Shown here: positions 27,693 through 37,689 of the stretch, piece after piece
Layout: each line of letters begins with the position of its first letter
Position numbering within the stretch: position 1 is the first letter of the stretch
From: Pseudoxanthobacter soli DSM 19599
GTDB taxonomy: Bacteria; Pseudomonadota; Alphaproteobacteria; Rhizobiales; Segnochrobactraceae
NCBI RefSeq assembly: GCF_900148505.1
Contig: NZ_FRXO01000002.1
Location: 186,001-250,000, forward strand
Direction: 5' to 3'
DNA: 64,000 nucleotides
Program-made: the position numbers and the translations under genes
Notes under the pieces: generated by a model
Database searches by the model: none
Told to the model about the DNA's origin: nothing
The model's input: the letters and a program-made list of their open reading frames with translations, nothing else

Positions 27693-29060
27693 ATGGCTTC
27701 CTCTCGACCTGCCGCCAAGCGCGGCCTCGCCACCGGAACGCCGCAGGCCGACAGCCTGCAGGCGCTGGTGGCGTTCGCGCGCACTGCGGCGGGCGCCGAT
27801 CTCGCGGTGCTGTTCACGGCCGATGATTCCCGCAATGCCGTGCCCCTCGCCGTCGATCCGGCGAGGCCGGTAAGCCTTTTCTCGCTCGCCAGCAGCCGGA
27901 TCGACACGGTCGACTGGTCGAGCGGGGCTGTCGAAACGTCGGCCCTCAACCTGCCGAGTTCGATGCTGACTGCCCTCGGCGGGCCTGCCGAGAAGGCCTT
28001 CTTCATCTCCACGCCGGTGGAGAATGCCAGGCGCAGCGGCATCCTGCTGGCTTGGGCGCGGGGAGACGCGCCTCGTATCACCCCCTCCCCCTCGGAACTG
28101 GAAATCGGGCTGAGGCTGCTGACGTCCGTGACGGGCCAGTTGCTGCGCGACCGCAACGCCGCCATGCAGCGGGAATTGATGACCGAGCGGTTTCACGACC
28201 TGTTCGAAAGCGTCTCGAGCGGCGTCGTCGTTCTGGACAACGACGGCATGGACATCCTGGTCAACCAGGGAGCGGCCGACCTGCTTGGCCTCGGCGCAGC
28301 AAATCTCGATCCCTACACCCTGTCGGCGGCGATGCGCGGCCTGCGCGCTTCGTGCCTCAACGCCGCCGAACTCGACGACGCCTACCGCCCGCTGCAGACC
28401 GACATCGACTATTCGGTCGTGGCGACATGGGACCTCGGCGGCCGCCAGTTCGAGGTGGATACCCATCCGATCCGTTCGAACGGCCAGAACGGTCGCATCT
28501 GGCTTTTCCATGACGTCACCGCGCGTCACCTGCTGGAGCGCAATCTGCGGCGGCTGGCGGAAACCGACCCGCTGACCGGCCTCTGCAACCGCCGTTCCTT
28601 CGAGGAGGCGAGCGCAGTCGCCTTCGCCACCGCGCCGTCGCTCGCCGCGCTGATGATCGACGTCGATCACTTCAAGTCGATCAACGACACCTACGGCCAT
28701 GCCGCCGGCGATCAGGTTCTGCAGGCCATCGCCGCGCGCTCCATCGAAGCGCTGCGCAGCGAGGACCTGATCGCGCGGCTCGGCGGCGAGGAATTCGTGG
28801 TCATGGCCGCCGGGCTCGATGTTCACGCCGCGACCGTCGCGGCCGACCGGCTCCGGCAGGCGATCTGCGCGACGCCTATTCCGACCGACGCCGGCGAGAT
28901 CGAGACCCGCGTCAGCGTCGGTGTCAGCGTGCGCGAGCGAGACGACGAGAGCTTCGACCTGATGCTGCGCCGGGCGGACACGGCATTGTACCGCGCCAAG
29001 CGCGAGGGCCGGAACCGCGTCGTCGTCTCCGCCGGTCCTGAGTACGATTCCCCAAATTAG
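27693..29060 (+). CDS. Diguanylate cyclase with GAF-like, PAS and GGDEF domains
   Basis: The protein has 455 residues. Residues about 20-150 look like a GAF-type sensor. Residues about 165-285 are a PAS domain (FHDLFESVSSGVVVLDNDGM). Residues about 295-455 are a GGDEF domain with TDPLTGLCNRRSFEE, MIDVDHFKSINDTYGH and GGEEF near residue 364. The RSED five residues before GGEEF is the RxxD product-inhibition site, so the enzyme should be active and self-limiting. It makes c-di-GMP. ATG 27693 is chosen; the frame is open further upstream across the hydrolase stop. Confidence 0.93.
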   Translation: MASSRPAAKRGLATGTPQADSLQALVAFARTAAGADLAVLFTADDSRNAVPLAVDPARPVSLFSLASSRIDTVDWSSGAVETSALNLPSSMLTALGGPAEKAFFISTPVENARRSGILLAWARGDAPRITPSPSELEIGLRLLTSVTGQLLRDRNAAMQRELMTERFHDLFESVSSGVVVLDNDGMDILVNQGAADLLGLGAANLDPYTLSAAMRGLRASCLNAAELDDAYRPLQTDIDYSVVATWDLGGRQFEVDTHPIRSNGQNGRIWLFHDVTARHLLERNLRRLAETDPLTGLCNRRSFEEASAVAFATAPSLAALMIDVDHFKSINDTYGHAAGDQVLQAIAARSIEALRSEDLIARLGGEEFVVMAAGLDVHAATVAADRLRQAICATPIPTDAGEIETRVSVGVSVRERDDESFDLMLRRADTALYRAKREGRNRVVVSAGPEYDSPN

Positions 29061-29279
29061 GGGCGGCATCGGCGCGCAGGCAGGGGCTGTACACGGTGCG
29101 GTTTCCGCAGCCGATGCGCGCGCGGGCCACTTTCATCAACAATCTCAATAAGATCGGCGAATACCCCCGCGAAACGCACGCCCCGTGGGGATATCCCCGA
29201 TACGCTGGCTGCGGCTTGCCATCGCCCGTCCATCTGCTCCAGGCTTCGTTCTCCCTTTCCCAGCAGTCCCGAAGACACG

Positions 29280-30800
29280 ATGACAGCGGCATCCGATCCC
29301 CGGCCGGCGGCGCCCGAAGCGCCTTCCTCAGACATGCCCGCCGCCCATCCGCCTGCGCCCGGACGGGCGGCGAGCCTCGATCCCGAAAGCTGGGACGAGG
29401 TTCGCGCGCTGGGTCACCGGATGCTGGACGACATGATCGACTATGTCGCGGGTATCCGGGAAAGGCCGGTCTGGCAGCCGCTGCCGGACGGATTGCGGGC
29501 GGAGCTGCGTGCGCATCTCCCGGATGAACCGGTGGGAATTGAAGCGGCCTACGCCGATTTCCGGCGGCTGGTCGAACCTTACGCGACGGGCAACACCCAT
29601 CCGCGCTTTCTCGGCTGGGTCCACGGCGGCGGTAATCCGGCCGCCATGCTGGGCGAGATCCTGGCGGCCGGGCTCAACGCCAATCTCGGCGGCCGCGACC
29701 ATGCCCCGATCGAGGTCGAGCGGCAGGTGGTCCGCTGGGCGGCCTCCGCGCTCGGACTGCCGGAGACCGCCGGCGGCCTGATCCTGACCGGCAGTTCGAT
29801 GGCGAACTTCATCGGCGTGCTCTGCGCCCGGCGGCGGGCGCTCGGCGCCGACGTCCGCCGACTGGGGCTCGGCGAGGCGCGGCTCGTCGCCTACGCCTCC
29901 GAAGGCGCGCACGCCTGCCTGCCACGGGCGATGGACATGGCGGGCATCGGCAGCGACGCTCTGCGCCGCGTGCCGGTGACGGCCGACCGCCGCATGGACC
30001 TAGCCGCGCTCGGCCGGCTGATCGAGGCCGATCTCGCCGCCGGCTTCACGCCGTTCCTGATCGCGGCGACTGCCGGCACCGTCGATTCCGGTGCGGTCGA
30101 CGATCTCGCCGCAGTGGCCGGGATCGCGCGGGAACATGGGCTGTGGTTTCACGTCGATGGCGCGTTCGGCGCCTTCGTGGCGCTGTCGCAGAGGCTCCGT
30201 CCGCTCGTCGCCGGGATTTCAGAAGCCGATTCCGTGGCCTTCGACTTCCACAAGTGGGGACAGGTGCAATACGACGCCGGCTGCGTGCTGGTTCGCAACC
30301 AGCAGCATCTCGCCGACACCTTCGCCCAGAATGTCGACTATCTGCAGCATGAGACCCGCGGCCTCGCCGGCAATGCGCCGTGGCCCTGCGATCTCGGACC
30401 GGAGCTGTCGCGCGGGTTCCGGGCACTCAAGGTCTGGATGACGCTGAAGACCTATGGCGCCGAAGGTCTCGGGCGGGTGGTCGAGGCCTGCTGCGACCGC
30501 GCCCGTGAACTCGTCGCCCGCGTCGACGCCGATCCGCGGCTGGAACTCCTGGCGCCCGCGCCGCTCAACGTGGTGTGCTTCCGGGTCCGCGACGAACACG
30601 ACGCCGACACCCTCAACCACGACATCGTGGTCGCACTGCAGGAGAGCGGCATCGCCGCGCCCTCCACCACCCGCATCGGCGGCAGGCTTGCGATCCGCGC
30701 CGCCTTCGTCAACCACCGCACCCGGCCGGAGGACGTCGACATCCTTGTGGATGCGGTGCTGTCCCTCGCCGGGGCCCTGCGCGGTGCCACGACCGGATGA
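29280..30800 (+). CDS. PLP-dependent group II decarboxylase family protein
   Basis: A 506-residue protein of the aromatic-amino-acid/glutamate decarboxylase fold. Cofactor motifs are HVDGAFGAF (Asp binding the pyridine) and the Schiff-base Lys in FDFHKWGQVQYD at about residue 324, where most relatives have DAHKW. The first 35 residues are Pro/Ala-rich. It could decarboxylate an aromatic or acidic amino acid; the substrate is not readable. It is monocistronic, after a 220-base gap with an A/T-rich patch near 29130-29160. Confidence 0.85.
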   Translation: MTAASDPRPAAPEAPSSDMPAAHPPAPGRAASLDPESWDEVRALGHRMLDDMIDYVAGIRERPVWQPLPDGLRAELRAHLPDEPVGIEAAYADFRRLVEPYATGNTHPRFLGWVHGGGNPAAMLGEILAAGLNANLGGRDHAPIEVERQVVRWAASALGLPETAGGLILTGSSMANFIGVLCARRRALGADVRRLGLGEARLVAYASEGAHACLPRAMDMAGIGSDALRRVPVTADRRMDLAALGRLIEADLAAGFTPFLIAATAGTVDSGAVDDLAAVAGIAREHGLWFHVDGAFGAFVALSQRLRPLVAGISEADSVAFDFHKWGQVQYDAGCVLVRNQQHLADTFAQNVDYLQHETRGLAGNAPWPCDLGPELSRGFRALKVWMTLKTYGAEGLGRVVEACCDRARELVARVDADPRLELLAPAPLNVVCFRVRDEHDADTLNHDIVVALQESGIAAPSTTRIGGRLAIRAAFVNHRTRPEDVDILVDAVLSLAGALRGATTG

Positions 30801-30813
30801 GCGGCGCCTGCGA

Positions 30814-31488
30814 TCAGACGGTCGTCGCGGCCTCACCGACATTGGCGAGCGCCGCGGCCCCGCCCTGACGCGATCCCTGACCCTCCGAAACTCTCTGATC
30901 CGTGGGCCTCTGCCCCTCAACGGCCTTCTGTTTCGGAGACGCCTTGGCACCTGACGGTTTCGCAGCCGACGATGATTTCGGAGCCTGCGCGTCTGCTTCC
31001 TTGGCCTTCCCGGCCGCCTTCGAGCCGGCCTTGCGCGCGCCGCCATCCCCGCCGCCGGACGCGAAGCCCAGGATCAACGCGGCGAGCCCGTCTTCCTGAA
31101 CGGCCTCGGCCGCATCGGCGGGCTTGAACCAATGGCCGTCGCGCTGGCCCTTCTCCGGCCAGTCGTCGAGCTGCTTTTCGACCGCCATGCCATAGACCAG
31201 CACGGCGCATGGCACGGAACCGCCGCCGACGAGGCGCTTGTCGTAGACATAGGTGCCGACGAGCTGCTTGGCGGTCTTGCCGACGAGGCCGGCCTCCTCG
31301 AACGCTTCCTGGGTCGCCGCGCCGGACGCGGTGCGCCCCTTCATCGGCCAGCCCTTCGGAATGACCCAGCGACGCGTCTCGCGCGAGGTGATCAGGTAGA
31401 TCTCCCAGCCGCCGTCGTCCGTCCAGCGGTACGGCAGCACTCCCACCTGTTTTCTCGGCTTGCGCCTGGATTTCTTCGATTCGACCAT
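30814..31488 (-). CDS. Nudix hydrolase with Lys/Ala/Ser-rich tail
   Basis: A 224-residue protein. The Nudix domain occupies about residues 10-145 with RRWVIPKGWPMKG and QEAFEEAGL. The usual first Glu and Arg of the box are replaced, as in the diphosphoinositol-polyphosphate / diadenosine-polyphosphate hydrolase-like group. Residues about 150-224 are low complexity, rich in Lys, Ala, Ser and Gly, and are not part of the fold. The tail may bind nucleic acid or be disordered. It is convergent with the PLP decarboxylase, 13 bases apart. Confidence 0.88.
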   Translation of the reverse strand: MVESKKSRRKPRKQVGVLPYRWTDDGGWEIYLITSRETRRWVIPKGWPMKGRTASGAATQEAFEEAGLVGKTAKQLVGTYVYDKRLVGGGSVPCAVLVYGMAVEKQLDDWPEKGQRDGHWFKPADAAEAVQEDGLAALILGFASGGGDGGARKAGSKAAGKAKEADAQAPKSSSAAKPSGAKASPKQKAVEGQRPTDQRVSEGQGSRQGGAAALANVGEAATTV

Positions 31489-31748
31489 TTCGAAATTCTA
31501 GCCCGTCATCGCTTTGGTATCAGCCTGGAGGCAAGCAATGCGCAGGCCATCCTCCGTCGCAGTCGTGTCACACCCCGCCCCCTTATTTGGGGTCTGCATC
31601 AGCCGATGGAAATGGCCGCGGCGCCCGAAAATGGGATAGCATGGTGTGCCCGGTCGAAAATTGACACACGCTTCATTCTCCGGCCGTGACGGCCATCCCG
31701 ATTTAAGCGCATGAAGGTCCGACTCTCATTTGGGGGAGAGTAACACCG

Positions 31749-32333
31749 ATGTCACGGAATACACAGACAAAAATCGTCCTCAAGGAGGACCAGTACAAGA
31801 AGCTGTCGCGCACCTTCGGATATTATTTCAGCGACTTAACGATTAAGACGGCTTTCTTTCACAATGATATCACTAGCTTCGATTTTCAGAAGGCGATCAT
31901 CATCCATACGATCAGCATCGCCACCGGCGCGAAATTCATCAAAAACCCGGAGCTGATGAAGCTCTACGGTTCGATGGACGTGAAGTTCCCCACCGAGCAC
32001 CAGGTTCCCTGCAGCGCCCTGTCCGTTTCGGAGGCGACCGGGCTTCCGCGCGAGACGACGCGCCGCAAAATCAAGGAGATGGTGGCGGAAGACCTGCTGG
32101 AGGAGGACCCGCGCGGGGGCTATCGCCTCAAGTCGGGCATCCTGCAGCGACCGCTGGTGCAGACGCGGATGGAGGAGTTCGTCAAGGCGCTGGTGCGGGT
32201 CGTCAATGTCGGCCTCGATCTCGGCGTGTTGGAGGCGACCGAAGTGAACGGCGAGATTCGCTTCGCCCGCAGGACGGACCCGGTCGATTCGGATGGGGCC
32301 GCCGGGGAGCGCTCGCGCCGTCCGGGAGCCTGA
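31749..32333 (+). CDS. Orphan winged-helix protein, possible transcriptional regulator
   Basis: A 194-residue protein that I do not recognise as a named family. Residues 85-130 contain a helix-turn-helix and wing (CSALSVSEATGLPRETTRRK, then EEDPRGGYRLKSG) like Crp- or MarR-type domains. The N-terminal 70 residues (KLSRTFGYYFSDLTIKTAFF and onward) are an unassigned helical region. The first 200 bases are clearly more A/T-rich than the surroundings, while the 3' end is typical. The start ATG follows GGGGGAGAGTAACACCG. The upstream gap (31489-31748) holds a TTGACA at 31661-31666 as a possible -35 element. Confidence 0.75.
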   Translation: MSRNTQTKIVLKEDQYKKLSRTFGYYFSDLTIKTAFFHNDITSFDFQKAIIIHTISIATGAKFIKNPELMKLYGSMDVKFPTEHQVPCSALSVSEATGLPRETTRRKIKEMVAEDLLEEDPRGGYRLKSGILQRPLVQTRMEEFVKALVRVVNVGLDLGVLEATEVNGEIRFARRTDPVDSDGAAGERSRRPGA

Positions 32334-32451
32334 ACGGGTCGCAGTCGCACGGACTGGCCACGAAAGCGTCTCTTCTCCATATGATGAAGGCAATACGCGC
32401 CGCTGCGGCGCTGGCCGGCCGCCGTGGCCGGCACGGACAGGATTGGACATC

Positions 32452-33240
32452 ATGAGGCCGGTCATCGGAGTCGTCTGCGACGTCAAGGAAAGCGCAGGCC
32501 ACCGCATCCACGCCATCACCGAGAAATATCTCTATGCCGTCGCCGAGGGCGCCGACGCGCTGACGCTGATGATCCCGGCGCGGCTGTCGGACACTGACGG
32601 GCGATTCGCGCCGACACCGATCGACTTCGCCGAGCTGTTCGCCGTGCTCGACGGCGTATTCCTGCCCGGCAGCCCATCGAATGTCGATCCGTCCCATTAT
32701 GGCGGCGAGCCGGCCGATCCGAGCCTGCCCGCCGATCCGGACCGCGACCGCGTCTCGCTGGAGCTGATTCGCGCCTCCATCGCCGCGGGCGTGCCGCTGT
32801 TCGGCGTCTGCCGCGGCTACCAGGAGATGAACGTCGCGCTCGGCGGCACGCTTCACCAGAAGGTGCACGAGCAGCCGGCCTATGCCGACCACCGTGAGGA
32901 CAAGACCGCGCCGCTCGACGTGCAATATGCCCCGGTCCACGAGGTGTCGCTGACACCGGGCGGCCTGTTCGCGGGGCTCGCCGGCACGACGACGTGGCGC
33001 GTCAACTCGCTTCACGGCCAGGGCATCGCCCGACTTGCGCCCGATCTCGTCGTAGAGGCGACGGCGCCGGACGGCCTCGTCGAGGGCTTCAGGGTGCCGC
33101 ACGCGCGCGCCTTCGCCATCGGCGTGCAGTGGCATCCGGAATGGCGGTTCTGGGAGGATCGGCTGTCGAAGGGCCTGTTCACCGCCTTCGGCGACGCCGC
33201 CCGCGCCCGCCACGCCGGACGCCGCACGCTCGCGGCCTGA
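32452..33240 (+). CDS. Gamma-glutamyl-gamma-aminobutyrate hydrolase family (class I glutamine amidotransferase-like)
   Basis: A 262-residue peptidase C26 / PuuD-like protein. The nucleophilic Cys is in LFGVCRGYQEMNVALGG and the His in AIGVQWHPEWRF. An EKYL...EGADALTLMIPA start is typical. PuuD removes the glutamyl group in putrescine breakdown; no other puu gene is adjacent, so the substrate could be another gamma-glutamyl amide. ATG 32452 is in frame with a longer open frame, but homology begins MRPVIGVVCD. Confidence 0.92.
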   Translation: MRPVIGVVCDVKESAGHRIHAITEKYLYAVAEGADALTLMIPARLSDTDGRFAPTPIDFAELFAVLDGVFLPGSPSNVDPSHYGGEPADPSLPADPDRDRVSLELIRASIAAGVPLFGVCRGYQEMNVALGGTLHQKVHEQPAYADHREDKTAPLDVQYAPVHEVSLTPGGLFAGLAGTTTWRVNSLHGQGIARLAPDLVVEATAPDGLVEGFRVPHARAFAIGVQWHPEWRFWEDRLSKGLFTAFGDAARARHAGRRTLAA

Positions 33241-33279
33241 GGGCCTCACCAGACGGCGGCGCCGCGCGGGCTCGCGGCG

Positions 33280-34026
33280 TCACTCGCGCCGCAGGATCCA
33301 GTCGTAGACCACGCTCGCCCAGGTCTGCGGGCGGAAGCTCTGCTTGAGAGCATCAGGGTCGTAGCGTGTCTCGACCCAGTCGAGCAGTTCCATGCCGCGG
33401 GCCTCGCCGTCTTCGCGATAGCGGTCGAAGAACGCGTCGAGAATGCCCGCGCGGGAGGCCCGCATGTGGCCGTATCGCAGGAGGAGCTGCCGCTTGGCCT
33501 CCGCCACCGTGCGGCCCTCCCGAAGGATCAGATAGAGCGCGGCGGCGAAGCCGGTGCGGTCGGCGCCGGACTTGCAGTGGATCAGCGCGGGATATTCGAT
33601 GCGGGCGAACAGGTCCGCCGCCGCGCGCACGGTTTCCTTGCTCGGCGCCTGCCGCGTGCGGAACGGAAGTTCGTAGAGCGCGAGGCCCGCCGCCGCGCAG
33701 GCTTCCTGCTCCAGCGGCCAGGCGCCGAGGTCGCGGCCGCCGCGCAGGTTGACCACGGAGCGGCCGCCCTTCGCGGCGAAGCGGCGGAAATCTGCCGGCG
33801 CCGGCTGGGCCGCGCGCCACAGGCCGCTGCCGACATGGTGAAGGTTGAGGTAGGCGAGCCGGATGAAGCCGTGATCGACGAAGATCAGGTCGAGCCACGC
33901 CTTGACGCGGCCGGACCGGGTCGCAAGCGGATGGTCCGCCGCGCCGGTGGCATAGTCGTCCGCTGCGCCGGCCCCGGTCGGGGGCGCGGCTTCGGGCGGC
34001 GTCGAGGTGGCTTGATCGGTCTGCAT
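33280..34026 (-). CDS. Dual-specificity / tyrosine phosphatase family protein
   Basis: A 248-residue protein with the cysteine phosphatase loop HCKSGADRTG (Cys nucleophile, Arg six residues on) at about residue 158. The first 35 residues are Pro/Ala-rich and disordered. The core begins near HGFIRLAYLNLHHVGSGLWRAAQP, as in the DSP-like proteins of alphaproteobacteria. ATG 34026 is preferred over GTG 34029. The in vivo substrate is unknown; protein phosphotyrosine or phosphoinositide are candidates. Confidence 0.85.
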   Translation of the reverse strand: MQTDQATSTPPEAAPPTGAGAADDYATGAADHPLATRSGRVKAWLDLIFVDHGFIRLAYLNLHHVGSGLWRAAQPAPADFRRFAAKGGRSVVNLRGGRDLGAWPLEQEACAAAGLALYELPFRTRQAPSKETVRAAADLFARIEYPALIHCKSGADRTGFAAALYLILREGRTVAEAKRQLLLRYGHMRASRAGILDAFFDRYREDGEARGMELLDWVETRYDPDALKQSFRPQTWASVVYDWILRRE

Positions 34027-34232
34027 CACGGGCAGCTATATTGGGAGTTCCGGTGAACCGGCAAGAGGCGCCTGAACGATGCGCGCCTGTGCGCCGCTTC
34101 ACGCGGCGCTGGCCGCGCGGGATTCGAGCCCGCCGTGACACGCCCCGCCGCCCTGCGCTTTTCCCGCTCTTGAGGCGGAGGTCCGGGTCCGGTATTGCCG
34201 GCTGACGACCCTCCCCGCATCAGGACGATCCC

Positions 34233-35108
<876 letters not shown>

Positions 35109-35413
35109 CGCCGCAGAAGGGCGGCGGGCGCCGAAAACCGACCAGAGTTCGCCGTTGCCTGCCGGCGCGGTGCGGGCGTATTCATAAGCCTGCCAATCGA
35201 TTTGCCGGTTATGCAACCCTGTGTCGCGGCAGGGGCGGTAGCTCCGGGCGACGAGACCGGGCAAGGTGCACGCCGAGGTCGCTCTGGCACGATGGACGGG
35301 CCCCACCCGGACAAGGCAAGACGATCCGCCAATCATGAATCGATGCGGAACACACCCGCGGCGCACGGATGAACGGACGCATGGGTGACGATCCGCCGGG
35401 AGGATGCCAGCCG
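35109..35413. other. Intergenic region between mtnP and apt
   Basis: About 300 bases without a convincing gene or strong hairpin. An A/T-rich patch near 35180-35215 (TATTCATAAGCC and GGTTATGCAACC) is the most promoter-like part. A GGGAGGATGCCAGCCG ribosome site precedes apt. Confidence 0.45.
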
Positions 35414-35974
35414 ATGACGCTTCGCGTCGATCTCGATGTTGCCGACCTCGATCTCGCGGCGCTCGTCCGCACGATCCCCGATTACCCGAAGCCGGGTGTG
35501 ATGTTCCGCGACATCACCACGCTGATCGCCAACCCGGCCGGCCTCAGGGCCGCCGTGGACGGGCTGGTATGGCCGTTTCTCGACGCACGGGTGAGCCTCG
35601 TCGCCGGCATCGAGGCGCGCGGCTTCATCCTTGGCGGCGCCGTGGCGCATGAACTCGGCCGCGGCTTCGTGCCGATCCGCAAGAAGGGGCGCCTGCCGGC
35701 CAAGACCATCGGTCAGGACTACGCGCTCGAATACGGCGTCGATACCATCGAGGTTCACGCCGATGCGATCCGCCCCGGCGACCGGGTGCTGGTGGTGGAC
35801 GATCTCATCGCCACCGGCGGCACCGCCGAGGCCGCCATCGATCTCGTCCGCCGCTCCGGCGGCGAAGTCGTCGCCGCCGCCTTCATCATCGACCTGCCGG
35901 ATCTCGGCGGCGCCGATCGCCTGCGTGCCAAGGGCGTCGCCGTCCGCACGCTGATCTCGTTCGAGGGAGACTGA
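35414..35974 (+). CDS. apt: Adenine phosphoribosyltransferase
   Basis: A 186-residue type I phosphoribosyltransferase. PRPP-binding motif [17 protein letters not shown], adenine-loop segment [14 protein letters not shown] and [15 protein letters not shown] are present. ATG 35414 follows GGGAGGATGCCAGCCG; the frame is open 15 codons further upstream, but that part is unlike the family. It forms AMP from adenine and PRPP, fed by the preceding mtnP. The GST gene starts 5 bases after it. Confidence 0.96.
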   Translation: MTLRVDLDVADLDLAALVRTIPDYPKPGVMFRDITTLIANPAGLRAAVDGLVWPFLDARVSLVAGIEARGFILGGAVAHELGRGFVPIRKKGRLPAKTIGQDYALEYGVDTIEVHADAIRPGDRVLVVDDLIATGGTAEAAIDLVRRSGGEVVAAAFIIDLPDLGGADRLRAKGVAVRTLISFEGD

Positions 35975-35979
35975 CCCCC

Positions 35980-36597
35980 ATGCCGATCCTGCGCTCCTCT
36001 CCTCCCTCGCCCTTCAGCCGCAAGGTGCGCATCGCGTTCGCGGTCGCCGGGCTGGATGACACCCTCACCGTCGAATCGGTGGATACGCGGGCGCCTGCGC
36101 CCTCGTTCTTCGACGAGAACCCGCTCGGCAAGATTCCGGTGCTGGTGCTCGACGGTGGTTCGACGCTGTTCGATTCCGCCGTCATCATCGACTATGTCGA
36201 TCATCTCGCCGGTGGCGGGGTGCTGGTGCCCAGCGACCCCGCAGGCCGGTTCCGCGTGCTGCGGCTGCAGGCGCTGGCCGACGGCATGATGGATGCGGCG
36301 CTGCTGCAGATCTACGAAGTGCGCTACCGGCCGGAGGCCCGCCGCCATTCCGACTGGGTGGCCTGGCAGGCCGGCAAGGTCGCCCGCGCGCTGGACACCC
36401 TGGAGCTCGCTCCGCCCCGCGAGCCGGACCACGCCTTCACCGATGCCGGCTCGATTGCGCTCGCCTGCGCGCTCGGCTATCTCGACCTCCGGTTCGATGG
36501 CCGCTGGCGCAAGGACCATCCGGCGCTCGTCGCCTGGCTCGACGCGTTCGCCGCCGCGGTGCCGGCGTTCGCCGCGACCGATCCCGAAGGGCGCTGA
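35980..36597 (+). CDS. Glutathione S-transferase family protein
   Basis: A 205-residue protein with a thioredoxin-like N-terminal domain starting MPILRSSPPSPFSRKVRIAF and containing NPLGKIPVL (cis-Pro) and LFDSAVIIDY, the glutathione-binding Asp/Ser. The all-helical C-terminal domain includes IALACALGYLDLRF. The active residue is likely Ser in SPFSRK rather than Tyr. It is probably cotranscribed with apt. Confidence 0.92.
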   Translation: MPILRSSPPSPFSRKVRIAFAVAGLDDTLTVESVDTRAPAPSFFDENPLGKIPVLVLDGGSTLFDSAVIIDYVDHLAGGGVLVPSDPAGRFRVLRLQALADGMMDAALLQIYEVRYRPEARRHSDWVAWQAGKVARALDTLELAPPREPDHAFTDAGSIALACALGYLDLRFDGRWRKDHPALVAWLDAFAAAVPAFAATDPEGR

Positions 36598-36633
36598 GGG
36601 ACTCGATCCGGCAACGACGGCTCGGCTGCGCGG

Positions 36634-37356
36634 TCAGAACCGGTAGCCAATGCCGCCGCGGAGCACGGTCATGCTGAAATCCGTCGAGGCCGGCGTCGGT
36701 CCGACGGCGTATTCGTCGCGGCCGAAGCTCGAATAGAGCAGTTCGGCGCGCGCGGTGATGTGCTGGGTGATCGCACCTTCCGCGCCGCCGCCCGCCACCC
36801 AGCCGGTGCGAACCTCGCTGTTGGAGGCACCGGCGGCAGACACCTCGATATCGTTGAAGGCCACGCCCGCGGTGCCGTAGAGCAGGATGCGATCGAGCGC
36901 CACGCCCGCGCGGCCGCGGGCGGTGAGCTGCCAGTTGCTGCGGGTCGTCACTTCCGTGAACCCGGCGTTCTGCCGGTCGGTCAGGCCGTTCCAGGTCAGG
37001 TCGGTCTCGGCACCCAGCACGAAATTCGACGCGAGATTGAAATTGAACCCGCCGACGATGCCGCCGGTCGCGCCGGAGGGCGAATTGGTCGTCGAGAACA
37101 GGCCGTAATCGACGTTCGCGGTTCCCCAGCCGGCACCAAGCACGCCGCCCACATAGGCGCCGCTCCACTTGTAGCCGGCCGAAGGCGCCGCATAGGCATC
37201 GGCGGCGGGCAGCGGGGCCGGAGCAGGCGCCGCCGTGCCGTAGGAATCCATCGACGCGGACGGATCGTAATATTGCGCGCTTGCCGCCGTCGCCGAGACC
37301 ACAGCGCCGGCCAACGACAACAAGGCGGAGGCAGCGAACTTCGAGCGTCTCTTCAT
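36634..37356 (-). CDS. Omp25/Omp31-like outer membrane beta-barrel protein
   Basis: The protein has 240 residues. The signal peptide is MKRRSKFAASALLSLAGAVV, cleaved after ASA. A Pro/Ala-rich stretch (about residues 28-60) follows, then WSGAYVGGVLGAGWGTANV, the usual opening of the rhizobial 25/31 kDa porin-like barrel. It closes with a terminal aromatic, VLRGGIGYRF. Alternating-hydrophobic strands are visible throughout. ATG 37356 is preceded by two copies of the same 18-base unit, each with GGAG. Confidence 0.92.
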   Translation of the reverse strand: MKRRSKFAASALLSLAGAVVSATAASAQYYDPSASMDSYGTAAPAPAPLPAADAYAAPSAGYKWSGAYVGGVLGAGWGTANVDYGLFSTTNSPSGATGGIVGGFNFNLASNFVLGAETDLTWNGLTDRQNAGFTEVTTRSNWQLTARGRAGVALDRILLYGTAGVAFNDIEVSAAGASNSEVRTGWVAGGGAEGAITQHITARAELLYSSFGRDEYAVGPTPASTDFSMTVLRGGIGYRF

Positions 37357-37360
37357 CCGG

Positions 37361-37396
37361 CAACTCCGATACGCGCACCAACTCCGATACGCAGAC
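37361..37396 (-). repeat. Duplicated 18-bp leader unit carrying the ribosome site
   Basis: CAACTCCGATACGC occurs at 37361-37374 and again at 37379-37392, period 18. In the minus-strand transcript this places GCGTATCGGAGTTG twice just upstream of the porin ATG, so the Shine-Dalgarno GGAG is doubled. Confidence 0.8.
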
Positions 37397-37689
37397 ATGG
37401 GGCCGGCGGCACAAGCCGGCATCTCTGATGCCGGCCCCTCCGCGCGCGACGCGGCGCGACCCTTGCGCGCGGACATTCGGGGCCGGTCAGGCACGCGCAC
37501 CCGCTTTCCCGAGCCGGAAAAGCACGGGCTGCGCGCACCATGGCTGATCGAAAGATGCCTTTGTACCGATCAGGATCAAGGTCCGTTCACCACGTTTCGG
37601 CCGGCGTGGTCAACGCCGCCTTAACGGCACGCCGGCGAGGGTGAGCGGACGCCAAAGCCGCTCAACGGCAACGCGGCCGGGTGCGTTCG

